From Paenibacillus humicus NBRC 102415 (GTDB lineage Bacteria; Bacillota; Bacilli; Paenibacillales; Paenibacillaceae), in contig NZ_BIMD01000003.1 in NCBI RefSeq assembly GCF_004000905.1, positions 124,001-188,000 of the forward strand: 64,000 bases of DNA, given 5' to 3'. The notes below the pieces were generated by a model, which saw only the letters and a program-made list of their open reading frames with translations, ran no database searches and was not told the origin of the DNA. This document shows positions 1 through 8,037 of this stretch, piece by piece (position 1 is the first letter of the stretch; each line of letters opens with the position of its first letter). The translations under genes and the position numbers were made by a program.

Positions 1-380
1 TGGTAGCCGATCGTCAGCTTTTTGCCCGTACGCTTGGCGGCTTCCAGCATGCGGCGCGCGTCGTCAGCCGTTTTGGCCATCGGCTTTTCGCACATGACAT
101 GCTTGCCGGCTTCCAGAGCGGCGATCGCGATATCCGCATGGGAATCGTTCGGCGTGCAGACATGCACGACTTGAATGGAAGAATCATTCAGAAGATCATG
201 GAAATTCTCATATACCGCCGCTTCAGGAGTGCCGAATTTGGACTTGGCGTCTTCGGCGCGGTCGCGGTGGATATCGCAGAACGCCACCATTTCAGCCTCT
301 TGAACTTTGGACAGGGAAGGCATATGCTTGCCGTTGGCGATGCCCCCGCATCCGATAATGCCCACACGTACTTTGGACAT
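1..380 (-). CDS. Gfo/Idh/MocA family oxidoreductase, N-terminal part (cut by window edge)
   Basis: The reverse strand starts at ATG 380 behind a good ribosome site (AGGAGGAAG at 385-393) and runs off the window. The protein opens MSKVRVGIIGCGGIA, a Rossmann NAD(P)-binding glycine motif. About residue 97 it has the E-K-P motif (CEKPMAK) whose lysine is catalytic in this family. Members oxidise or reduce sugars and cyclitols with NAD(P). The substrate cannot be told from this part. The gene diverges from the AraC regulator at 558, which may control it. The shared 177-bp spacer (381-557) presumably holds both promoters. The family call is firm; the function is unknown. Confidence 0.9.
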   Translation of the reverse strand, partial: MSKVRVGIIGCGGIANGKHMPSLSKVQEAEMVAFCDIHRDRAEDAKSKFGTPEAAVYENFHDLLNDSSIQVVHVCTPNDSHADIAIAALEAGKHVMCEKPMAKTADDARRMLEAAKRTGKKLTIGY

Positions 381-557
381 GAATCTTCCTCCTCGCTATA
401 AATCCGTTATTTTGGGTTTTTGGGTGTTGATCGCAGAGGGACTCTTGATTGTGGATGCCCTCTCACACTAGAATAAGTATAGATAACAGCCCACTAAAAA
501 GAAAGCGTCTTAATAGCGATGCTTTTATGCAATATTGGTATTGGAGGCGCTTCGGCT

Positions 558-1433
558 TTGGAAGTCTACAACGAAAAGGTTCTGTATGAAAACCCTCTCT
601 TGTCTCTGCGCATCTTCCAGTCGCAGCGCGAGGACAATCTGCTCATCAACTGGCATTACCACCGGGAGCTGGAGCTTCTGCTCGTCCAGAGCGGCAGCAT
701 GGAAGTGTTCGTCGAGGAAGATGTCTTCAAGCTGGAAGCCGGGGACGTTGCGATCATCGGCGCCAACCAGCTTCATCGTGACCGGAGCTCGGCCGAAAGG
801 CTGGATTACATCGTGCTTCAGTTCGACTTGGAGCAGTTTTTCGACCACAGCACGATGCCTTACATGCGCTATTTCACGGAAACCAACCACCCTCTCAGCC
901 AGGTGAATTATATTTTCAAGGAGAATTCCTCCGTCAAGGAAGCGATCGGGGATAGCGTTCGCGAGATCCTGTCGGAGGCGACCGTCAAGCAGACCGGCTA
1001 CGAGCTTGCGGTCAACATGCTCATCAAGAAGATCCTCCTCCTCATGCTCCGCAACGACAAGCGCAAGGTGCTGGCCGAGCAGGAGGATTTCGACCGGGTC
1101 CGCCTGCGGCCCGTGCTCAGCTTCGTGGAGCAGCATCTCACCGACCGGATCCAGGTGGAGGAAGTATGCAAGCTGGCGAATATGAGCTACTATTATTTCG
1201 TCAAGTACTTCAAAAAATCCATCGGGCTCAGCTTCACCGAATACGTCAACTACCGCAAGATCAAATGGGCCGAGCGGATTCTGCTCACCAAGGATCTCAG
1301 CGTCTCGGAGGTCGGGGACCGGATCGGCATGCCGAACATGGCCCACTTCTACAAGATGTTCAAGAAATACAACGACTGCTCGCCGAAGGAGTTCCAGAAG
1401 CGGATGCTCGCCTGGGGCGGGCGGAGCAGCTGA
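558..1433 (+). CDS. AraC-family transcriptional regulator (cupin sensor plus HTH)
   Basis: A protein of about 291 aa. The N-terminal half looks like an AraC-type cupin ligand pocket (WHYHRELELLLV, then EAGDVAIIGANQLH). The last 100 residues carry the paired AraC helix-turn-helix (VEEVCKLANMSYYYFVKYFK, then VSEVGDRIGMPNMAHFYKMF). I prefer the TTG start at 558 because GGAGGC lies at 543-548. An ATG at 519 in the same frame has no ribosome site. It diverges from the oxidoreductase at 380, so control of that sugar-metabolism gene is a reasonable inference. A strong hairpin terminator follows. Confidence 0.88.
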   Translation: MEVYNEKVLYENPLLSLRIFQSQREDNLLINWHYHRELELLLVQSGSMEVFVEEDVFKLEAGDVAIIGANQLHRDRSSAERLDYIVLQFDLEQFFDHSTMPYMRYFTETNHPLSQVNYIFKENSSVKEAIGDSVREILSEATVKQTGYELAVNMLIKKILLLMLRNDKRKVLAEQEDFDRVRLRPVLSFVEQHLTDRIQVEEVCKLANMSYYYFVKYFKKSIGLSFTEYVNYRKIKWAERILLTKDLSVSEVGDRIGMPNMAHFYKMFKKYNDCSPKEFQKRMLAWGGRSS

Positions 1434-1474
1434 TTTCCCGCCGCCTCGCATTCTATGGAGCAGCGATTCAAGCC

Positions 1475-1516
1475 AAAAAACCGTCGCGAGGGTCGTACCC
1501 TTGCGACGGTTTTTTT
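1475..1516. terminator. Bidirectional rho-independent terminator
   Basis: Near-perfect hairpin with arms ACCGTCGC...GCGACGGT extended by AGGGT/ACCCT around a 3-nt loop. It is flanked by six A on the left and seven T on the right, so it works in both directions. It lies between the converging AraC gene and phoP. Confidence 0.9.
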
Positions 1517-1551
1517 GGAGAAGCTCCCGGAATCTTCACGGCGGCAGCCTC

Positions 1552-2271
1552 TTACAACGAAGATCCGGCCTTCCTAGGCAGCACCAGCTTGTAGCCGACG
1601 CCGCGGATCGATTCGATGCAGACGGACTGGGCGCCCAGCTCGAGCTTCTTGCGCAGCGAGCTGACATGGACATCGACGGTCCGCTGGCCGCCGATATAGT
1701 CGAAGCCCCAGACGACATTCATGAGGTCGTCGCGGGTGATGACCATGCCCGGCCGCTGGATCAAATACAGCAGAACTTCGAATTCCTTCGGCCTCAGCGG
1801 CACCTGCTCGCCCGCGAGCACGACCTCGTAGCGGTCGGGATAAATGGACAGCTCCCCGGCCGTAATGACCTTGTCCTGCGGGTCCGCGGCATCCGGCAGG
1901 CCGCCGCCCGATCTCCGGAGCACGGCGGATACCCGGGCCAGCAGCTCCGCCACGCCGAACGGCTTGGTGATGTAATCGTCCGCGCCGTGCTTGAGTCCCT
2001 GCACGACCTCTTCCTCGGCGTTGCGTGCGGTCAGGATGATGATCGGCGTCCGGATGCCGCTCTGCCTCAGCTTGCCCAGCACCTCGAAGCCGTTCATGCC
2101 CGGCAGCATGATATCGAGCATGATCAGGTCGAAGCTCCGCTGCAGAGCCGCCTGCAGCCCGTCCGCCCCGTTCTCCGATACGGTTACTTCATACCCTTCC
2201 TGCGTCAGGTTATAAGACAAAAGCCTGGATAATGTCGGCTCGTCCTCGATGACCAGCACTTTGTGCGTCAT
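1552..2271 (-). CDS. phoP: PhoP-like OmpR-family response regulator
   Basis: 239 aa. The receiver domain has the acidic pocket E9-D10, phospho-acceptor D53 in LIMLDIMLPG, T81 and K103 (ITKPF). The C-terminal winged helix is of OmpR/PhoB type (RPKEFEVLLYLIQRPG, RTVDVHVSSLRKKL). The receiver is close to Bacillus/Paenibacillus PhoP, the phosphate-starvation regulator. A GGAGG site precedes the ATG. The kinase gene lies upstream on the same strand, separated by 179 bp (2272-2450) that holds a GC hairpin near 2362-2382, so the order is kinase-regulator, the reverse of the usual phoPR. ResD-type or other OmpR regulators remain possible, but the PhoP-box-like repeat in front of the kinase favours PhoP. 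Confidence 0.82.
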   Translation of the reverse strand: MTHKVLVIEDEPTLSRLLSYNLTQEGYEVTVSENGADGLQAALQRSFDLIMLDIMLPGMNGFEVLGKLRQSGIRTPIIILTARNAEEEVVQGLKHGADDYITKPFGVAELLARVSAVLRRSGGGLPDAADPQDKVITAGELSIYPDRYEVVLAGEQVPLRPKEFEVLLYLIQRPGMVITRDDLMNVVWGFDYIGGQRTVDVHVSSLRKKLELGAQSVCIESIRGVGYKLVLPRKAGSSL

Positions 2272-2450
2272 ATTCTATCGACCTCCAGCCTCGTGAGCCG
2301 ACGACCGGGCATGGATCTCTCCGCCGCCCGTCTGCCGGTTCCGCTTGCGTTGCAGCATATGCGCCGGAGCTTGCGGCTCCGGCTGCTTGTCTCTTACCAG
2401 TGTACCATGCGGCGGCAAGGAAACGAAGGAAGCGGAGAAAGCTCCCTTCG

Positions 2451-4238
2451 TCAAGGCTGAATGACGGGCAGCTCGATGGTAAACGCCGTTCCGACGCCGA
2501 CCGTGCTGTCGACCGTGATGCTGCCGTGATGCAGCTCGACCAGATGCTTGACGATCGACAGCCCGAGGCCGGTGCCGCCGCTGACCCGCGACCTTGCCTT
2601 GTCCACCCGATAAAACCGTTCGAAAATTCTCGGCAGATCTTTGCGCGGAATCCCGATGCCGGTATCGACGATCCGGATCTGCACCATCTCCGAGCCGCCC
2701 TCGCCCTGAACGAGGCTTGTCCGCACGCTTACCTTGCCGCCTTCCGGCGTGTAGCTGATGCCGTTCTGCAGCAGATTGGCCACGACCTGCCGCAGCCTGT
2801 CCTCATCCGCTTCCAAATAAATGCCCGGCGCGTTGTCCAGCGTCATCGTTATCGATTTGCGCGCGGCTTCCGACTCCAGTATCGTCATGCTCCGCTCCAT
2901 GAAGGAAGCCAGATCGATCGGAGAAAATTGGAGAGGGACGCGGCGGGACTCGATTTTGGACAGCTCCAGAATGTCTCCGATCAGCCGGTTCAGCCTTTCG
3001 CTCTCGTCATAGATGATCTGCATGAACTGCTTGGACATGACGGGGTCGTCGACCGCTCCGCCGAGAAGCGTCTCGGCGAAGCCTTTGATCGCCGTGATCG
3101 GCGTCTTGAGCTCATGCGACACATTGGCCACAAATTCGCTGCGCATCCGCTCCAGGCGGCGGATCGCCGAGACGTCATGAAGGACGAGCAGCAAGCCGCC
3201 GAAGGAATCGTCGCTCTGGTAGACAGGCACCAGATTCAGCTCCAGCAAGCGCTCCTCCGGGAAATAGAACGTGATCTCCTCGTGGACGGCTTCCTGCTTC
3301 TCGAGCCCCTGCTGGATGATCTGGGACAGCTCGTACTGCTGCTTGGCCTCGCTGTAAGGCCGGCCCACCATTTCCCTATGCTCGAAGCCAAGCACCTCTT
3401 CCGCCCGGCGGTTCAGCAGCATCATGCGGCCGGCGGGATCGATCATGACGACGCCGCTCGTCATGTTGTCCAGCACGCTGTAGAGCTGCGTCTCGTTCTG
3501 CTGGATGCGGTTCATCTGCACCTGCAGACCCTCCGCCATGGAGTTGATGGCCGCTCCCAGCTCGCCGATCTCATCCTTGTTGTGGACGTCGACGCGCACG
3601 CTGTAATCCATGGAGCGGATCCGCTTGGCCGCGTCGGTGATCTGCTCAAGCGGGCTGGTCAGCCCCTTTGCGATCCGGTAGCTGACGGCTGCGGCCACCA
3701 GGAAGAGCAGCAGCAATCCGATGATGAGAACCGTCCAGAGGCGGTTGATGTTCCTTTCGACGGTTTCCAGGCTATAGGAAAGCCGGATGATGTCCGAGTG
3801 GGGATTTTCCTTATTTACCGCCATCGCCACATACAGCATGTTCCGGCTGATCGTGTCGCTGTGGCGGATCGCGCGTCCGGTCCCGTTCTGCTCCGCCTGC
3901 TTCACTTCCGTGCGGCCGAGATGGTTGTCCATCGTGGAGGGATCATGATCCGAATCCCCGAGGACGATGCCGTCCTTGCGGATGAAGGTGACCCTCGCTC
4001 CCGTCAAATCTTTCAGTTCCTTGGCTTTCGCCTGGAAGTACGATTCCGCCTCGGCCTGGGAAGCAAATTCCCAAGTCGTATTGGAATTGATGATCCTCAT
4101 CTCCCGAACCATGCTGTCCTCAAGCGCCGAGATATGGTTGGATTTATAGGTTTTGCCCATCATGAGCCCGGCTGCCGTCACCGACAAGCCGATCATGAGG
4201 ATAATGATAAGCGTCAACCGCATGCGAAAACGTTTCAA
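2451..4238 (-). CDS. phoR: PhoR-like membrane sensor histidine kinase
   Basis: 595 aa from a TTG start at 4238, chosen because GGGAGAG lies 8 nt upstream and the protein then begins directly with its first membrane helix. An open frame continues to 4394 without a ribosome site. Layout: membrane helix about 7-27, extracytoplasmic sensor 28-166, second helix 167-187, HAMP 188-240, PAS 250-360, phospho-acceptor H375 in NVSHELKTP, then the ATPase domain with N, G1 and G2 boxes (NLLQNGISYTPEGG, DTGIGIP, GTGLGLSIVKHLVE). Length and layout match PhoR of Bacilli. It should sense phosphate limitation and phosphorylate the regulator encoded next. Confidence 0.85.
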   Translation of the reverse strand: MKRFRMRLTLIIILMIGLSVTAAGLMMGKTYKSNHISALEDSMVREMRIINSNTTWEFASQAEAESYFQAKAKELKDLTGARVTFIRKDGIVLGDSDHDPSTMDNHLGRTEVKQAEQNGTGRAIRHSDTISRNMLYVAMAVNKENPHSDIIRLSYSLETVERNINRLWTVLIIGLLLLFLVAAAVSYRIAKGLTSPLEQITDAAKRIRSMDYSVRVDVHNKDEIGELGAAINSMAEGLQVQMNRIQQNETQLYSVLDNMTSGVVMIDPAGRMMLLNRRAEEVLGFEHREMVGRPYSEAKQQYELSQIIQQGLEKQEAVHEEITFYFPEERLLELNLVPVYQSDDSFGGLLLVLHDVSAIRRLERMRSEFVANVSHELKTPITAIKGFAETLLGGAVDDPVMSKQFMQIIYDESERLNRLIGDILELSKIESRRVPLQFSPIDLASFMERSMTILESEAARKSITMTLDNAPGIYLEADEDRLRQVVANLLQNGISYTPEGGKVSVRTSLVQGEGGSEMVQIRIVDTGIGIPRKDLPRIFERFYRVDKARSRVSGGTGLGLSIVKHLVELHHGSITVDSTVGVGTAFTIELPVIQP

Positions 4239-4313
4239 GCCGGCATCTCTCCCAAGTCTCTTTCTGAACCCTCCCCTATCGTACCCTCCTTGTCCCAGCG
4301 GCGCTATGGGGGT

Positions 4314-4332
4314 ATTGTAAACTTTATGTAAA
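4314..4332 (-). promoter_or_regulatory. Candidate PhoP box and -10 upstream of phoR
   Basis: On the reverse strand two direct copies of TTTACA (4332-4327 and 4321-4316) are separated by exactly 5 bp. This matches the Bacillus Pho-box layout of TT(A/C/T)A(C/T)A repeats every 11 bp. A TACAAT -10-like hexamer overlaps the second copy. This suggests PhoP autoregulation of the phoR-phoP operon. It is seen by eye only. Confidence 0.55.
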
Positions 4333-4444
4333 ACTTTCATGCACGGGAAAGGTCGCTTTGACCGGCTCCGGCGTCGGAAACTCAGGCTGCGCAACCGGAA
4401 GCTCGTTCAGGCTATGCAGCCGGAAGCTCGTTCCGATCGCTGTT

Positions 4445-4495
4445 GAAGCCGGATTTCATGGATTCCATTCCCTCCCGAGGAGGAAATCCGGCTTC
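4445..4495. repeat. Perfect 13-bp inverted repeat in a 500-bp intergenic region
   Basis: Arms GAAGCCGGATTTC (4445-4457) and its exact complement (4483-4495) enclose 25 nt. There is no T-run, so a simple terminator is unlikely. The surrounding spacer (4239-4738) also has a short imperfect tandem repeat of AACCGGAAGCTCGTTC near 4395-4435 and a small palindrome GAACAC-GA-GTGTTC at 4715-4728. I see no convincing gene there. Confidence 0.6.
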
Positions 4496-4678
4496 AAAGG
4501 CGAACGCTGCCGCTTCTGCACGATTCTTCCGGCTGCTCCGCTTCGGGCAGGTTCAAAGTCAAAGCCCCTCCATAAATAAAAACCTCAATCGACCCGCTCA
4601 TCCCATGATGCTGCGCATAGGAATTTAAACCGCCTCCAGCCCATCGCCAACCCGCTCTTCCGGACAAGTTCACAATCA

Positions 4679-4707
4679 AATAGAGCGGTCGCAATAAAGC
4701 GCCGCTC
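4679..4707 (-). terminator. Possible terminator after the GH3 gene
   Basis: Imperfect hairpin GAGCGG(T)CGC...GCG(C)CGCTC about 32 nt beyond the stop of the glycosidase. It is followed on the reverse strand by TATTT, a weak T tract. Confidence 0.4.
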
Positions 4708-4738
4708 CATAAGGGAACACGAGTGTTCAAACAGCTGA

Positions 4739-6373
4739 TTAAAGACCGAAGCCGAACGGATATTCGGCCGAAAGCTCCATCGGAAGCCGGCCGGAAGGCT
4801 TCAGCTCGCCGGCAAGAGCTTTGGCGGCGGACTGAAGGGCTAGCGGCCGGCACTCATATACCGCCAGGTAAGCCTGGACATCCGGGAACAGGTTGATGTC
4901 GAGAGGGTTGCGGACCGAGACGGCGACCGTCTTCTCGGGAGCCAGCTCCATCAGCCGCTCGGCCGTCGTCCTCTCGAGCGGATGCTTCATCGCGTCGTAG
5001 CTGACGAAGACGATGCGGTCGAAGCGCTCCAGCCCCGCAAGCGGATCGCTGCCGCTCATGCGGCGCTCCTCCACGTTAGGCAGCCGCTTCTGCAGCTGCG
5101 AGCCGAGCGTTCCGTCGCCGGCGAGCATCTCGTCGGCGACCGATACGGCGACGATCTCCGGCCACAGGACGAGCGTGCGGCCTTCGGGCGGCAGAGGCAG
5201 CAGGCCGCCTTCATTTTTGACGAGCGTCACGGAAGCTTCGCTCCAGCGCTCAGCGGCGTTCCGATGATCTTCGGTGAAGATGCTGCGGGAAGCTTCTTCC
5301 CATGGCAGCAGCGGCTCGCCCTTGGCCAGCTTGTCCTTGAGCGCCAGTATCCGCTCCAGCGATTCGTCGATGCGGGCTTCGTCGAGCTGTCCGTTCTCGA
5401 CGGCGGCGGCAACGGCTTCAAGCGCGGCCAGCTGCTTCTCCGGCGTATGGCTGACGAGCAGGAGGTCTGCGCCGGCTTCGATGGCTTTGACGGAGCCTTG
5501 GCCCGGACCGTAGAAGCGGTCGATCGCATCCATCTCGAGGCAATCCGTCACGATGACGCCTTCATAGCCGAGGTCGCCGCGCAGCAGCCCGGTCAGTACC
5601 GGCTTCGACAAGGTGGACGGAACGCCGCTCGGATCGAGCGAAGGCAGGCAGATGTGAGCGGTCATGATGAGGTCCGTGCCGGCCTCGATAGCTGCCTTGA
5701 ACGGGGGCAGCTCGACGGCGTCGAGGCGCGCGCGGTCATGCGGGACGACGGGCAGGTCGTGGTGGGAGTCGACGCTCGTGTCGCCATGCCCGGGGAAATG
5801 CTTGACCGTAGCGGACACTCCCGCCGCCTGATAGCCGCGGACGGCCGCCGCTCCCAGCCTGGACACCAGCTCCGGACGGTCTCCGAAGGAGCGCACATTG
5901 ATGACCGGATTGTCCGGATTGTTGTTGACGTCGAGGCAAGGCGCCAGGTTGAGGTTGATGCCCAGCTTGCGCAGCTCTTCGCCGGAGATCCGGGCCGTTT
6001 CGTACGCGGCCTGCTCCGAGCCTGTTGCGCCGAGCGCCATATTGCCGGGCATGAGGGTGACTCCGTCCACGATGCGGGCGACCATGCCGCCTTCCTGATC
6101 GATGCTGACGAGCAGCGGCGGACGACCCGCCTCGGCGGCGGCCGCGCCGAGCTGCCCGGACAGCTCATGCACCTGGCGGGCGTCCTGGACATTGCGGGAG
6201 AAGTAGATGACGCCTCCGACGCCGTAATCCCGGATGACGCCCAGGATGTCGTCCGAAGGCTGCTTGCCGTGGAAGCCGAAGATGAACAGCTGTGCGATCT
6301 TTTCCTTGAGCAGCCAACCCTCGTAAGGCTTGCCCGCGCTATCGGCAATAGAAGATGGATGATTGATGGACAT
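4739..6373 (-). CDS. Glycoside hydrolase family 3, NagZ-like beta-N-acetylhexosaminidase
   Basis: 544 aa from ATG 6373 (AGGGG 8 nt upstream). It carries the NagZ signature KHFPGHGDTSVDSHHDLP, with the substrate-binding K-H and the histidine/aspartate loop, and a VTDCLEMDAI segment at the nucleophile position. Such enzymes release N-acetylglucosamine from cell-wall or chitin-derived sugars. There is no signal peptide, so it should act in the cytoplasm. A further 190-residue C-terminal domain follows the barrel, as in Firmicute members. It lies 29 bp after the YesN-like regulator on the same strand and probably ends that operon, suggesting that the binding protein and sensor respond to amino sugars. 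Confidence 0.85.
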   Translation of the reverse strand: MSINHPSSIADSAGKPYEGWLLKEKIAQLFIFGFHGKQPSDDILGVIRDYGVGGVIYFSRNVQDARQVHELSGQLGAAAAEAGRPPLLVSIDQEGGMVARIVDGVTLMPGNMALGATGSEQAAYETARISGEELRKLGINLNLAPCLDVNNNPDNPVINVRSFGDRPELVSRLGAAAVRGYQAAGVSATVKHFPGHGDTSVDSHHDLPVVPHDRARLDAVELPPFKAAIEAGTDLIMTAHICLPSLDPSGVPSTLSKPVLTGLLRGDLGYEGVIVTDCLEMDAIDRFYGPGQGSVKAIEAGADLLLVSHTPEKQLAALEAVAAAVENGQLDEARIDESLERILALKDKLAKGEPLLPWEEASRSIFTEDHRNAAERWSEASVTLVKNEGGLLPLPPEGRTLVLWPEIVAVSVADEMLAGDGTLGSQLQKRLPNVEERRMSGSDPLAGLERFDRIVFVSYDAMKHPLERTTAERLMELAPEKTVAVSVRNPLDINLFPDVQAYLAVYECRPLALQSAAKALAGELKPSGRLPMELSAEYPFGFGL

Positions 6374-6402
6374 AGAGAGACCCCTGCCTTCCAAAATGTA
6401 GA

Positions 6403-8037
6403 TTAAGTCGAATGCGGCCTAGAGCCTTCGGCCGGAGGCTGGCTCAGCCTGGCCCGGAAATCCGTCGGATTCTCGCCGGTGTACTTCATGAATACTTTGG
6501 TAAAATACCTTCGCTCGGAATAACCGACTTCCTTGGAGATCAGAGCGACGCTCTTCGACGTATCGGCGAGCAGCGCCTTGGCTTTTTCCATCCGCTGCCG
6601 CGTGACGTATTCGATGAATGTCTCGCCGTAGGTCTGCTTGAAGAGCAGGCTGAAATAAGAAGTGCTGAGACCGACGCGGGTAGCCGCCTCCTCGACGCTG
6701 ATGTCGCGGAAAAGGTTGCGGTCCAGATATGCCCGCGCCTCCGCGATCGTCCGCTCCGAATGCTTCTTCTTGTCGCTCGATCCCGCAAGGCCGGCGTCCG
6801 CCGTCTGGCGGATGACGCCCATCAGGTCCTTGGCGCTGATCCTCCGGTCCAGCTTGCGCCACAGCGCGTCTTCCTGCTCCTTGCCGAGCAGCTGCATGTC
6901 CTTCATCTCCCTCATGAGATGGAGAGCGAAGTAGTGCAGAACGGGCTTGGCTCTGCCCAGCTCAGGCGTGCTGAGAGTCTGCAGATGGGCGGACAGCTGC
7001 CGGATGACCTCATGCACTTCGCTGGACGATCCGCCCTTCATCGCCTCCAGGATCCGTTCGGAGTTCGCCCACAGCTCCTCGTGGGAAGTGTCCCTCTCCA
7101 CGCTGTCGTCGGTGAAGAATCGGATGCGCTCCGCCTCGGGATCCAGCTGCATGGAGCGGTGGACCCGCTTGTAGGCGGCCGACAGCCCCTTGAGTGGAAC
7201 CGGCTCATGCCAGATGCCGGCATGGAGATTGAGCTTCACATGACGGCTGACTTCGCCGAGCAGCTTCTCGGTCCTCTCCGCCATGACATTGAGATCCAGC
7301 CGCGAGAGATGCGTCTCCAGCAGCAGGCACCATTCGCCGTCCCGCATCTGGATGACGGCATTCCGTATGCCGCTGCGGCGAAGCGCTTCCCGGACGACGT
7401 TGCTCACGGCGAAGTTCCAGAGCTTGCGCTCCTTGTCGTTCCACTCCCTCCAGTCCTTCGCCTCCTCGGATCCGGCGTCGAGATCGAATACGATCAGGAT
7501 GTAGCTGCGTCCCGCCGGCTCAAGCTCGTCCTCGGCCATGAGCCAATGGTTATGGGACACGTCCGTATAATCCTTCAGCACGTCGAACAGCACTTTCTCA
7601 TTGGCGAGATCCATGACGGCATCCAGCCTCTGCCGCTCGCTCTGCAGCTGCTTCATGCGGGTGCGCCGCTGGTTCATGACCCGCGCGATGACTCCGGTCA
7701 ATTCGTCATAAGGAATCGGCTTCAGGATATAATCCTGGACTCCATACTGGATGGCGGTACGGGTATAGCTGAAGTCCTGATAGCCGGACAGCATGATGAT
7801 GTCCAGATCCATGCCCGCTTCGCGGATCGTCCTCACGAGCGTCATTCCATCCATCACGGGCATGCGGATGTCGCACAGGAGCAAATCCGTGTCGCCGTCC
7901 TGGAGAAGCTCCAGAGCCTCCCTCCCGTTCTTTGCCGTGGCAGCCACCTGGAGCCCGAGCATCTCCCAGGGGATGACCTTCTCCAGATTGCGTGTAATAT
8001 GCGGTTCGTCGTCGACGATCATGACCTTTCCCGTCAT
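6403..8037 (-). CDS. YesN-like response regulator with AraC-type output domain
   Basis: 544 aa. The receiver domain has D-D-E near residues 9-11 (IVDDEPH), an acceptor aspartate in LLLCDIRMPVMDG, and K-P in YILKPIPYDE. A long middle segment follows, then a C-terminal AraC double helix-turn-helix (VEEAATRVGLSTSYFSLLFK, and SVALISKEVGYSERRYFTKV). The start ATG overlaps the stop of the kinase gene by 4 nt (ATGA), so the two are translationally coupled. Such regulators usually activate a nearby carbohydrate-uptake or glycosidase operon, here probably the binding protein and GH3 genes. Confidence 0.9.
   Translation of the reverse strand: MTGKVMIVDDEPHITRNLEKVIPWEMLGLQVAATAKNGREALELLQDGDTDLLLCDIRMPVMDGMTLVRTIREAGMDLDIIMLSGYQDFSYTRTAIQYGVQDYILKPIPYDELTGVIARVMNQRRTRMKQLQSERQRLDAVMDLANEKVLFDVLKDYTDVSHNHWLMAEDELEPAGRSYILIVFDLDAGSEEAKDWREWNDKERKLWNFAVSNVVREALRRSGIRNAVIQMRDGEWCLLLETHLSRLDLNVMAERTEKLLGEVSRHVKLNLHAGIWHEPVPLKGLSAAYKRVHRSMQLDPEAERIRFFTDDSVERDTSHEELWANSERILEAMKGGSSSEVHEVIRQLSAHLQTLSTPELGRAKPVLHYFALHLMREMKDMQLLGKEQEDALWRKLDRRISAKDLMGVIRQTADAGLAGSSDKKKHSERTIAEARAYLDRNLFRDISVEEAATRVGLSTSYFSLLFKQTYGETFIEYVTRQRMEKAKALLADTSKSVALISKEVGYSERRYFTKVFMKYTGENPTDFRARLSQPPAEGSRPHST

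Noticed and set aside
525-1451. 308-aa reverse frame over the AraC gene, and similar long frames over the phoR, GH3, kinase and SNF2 genes
   Set aside because: GC-rich genes leave long open frames on the other strand. These lack ribosome sites and domains.
4494-4853. 119-aa reverse frame between GH3 and phoR
   Set aside because: It overlaps the GH3 end in another frame, has no ribosome site and has low-complexity composition.
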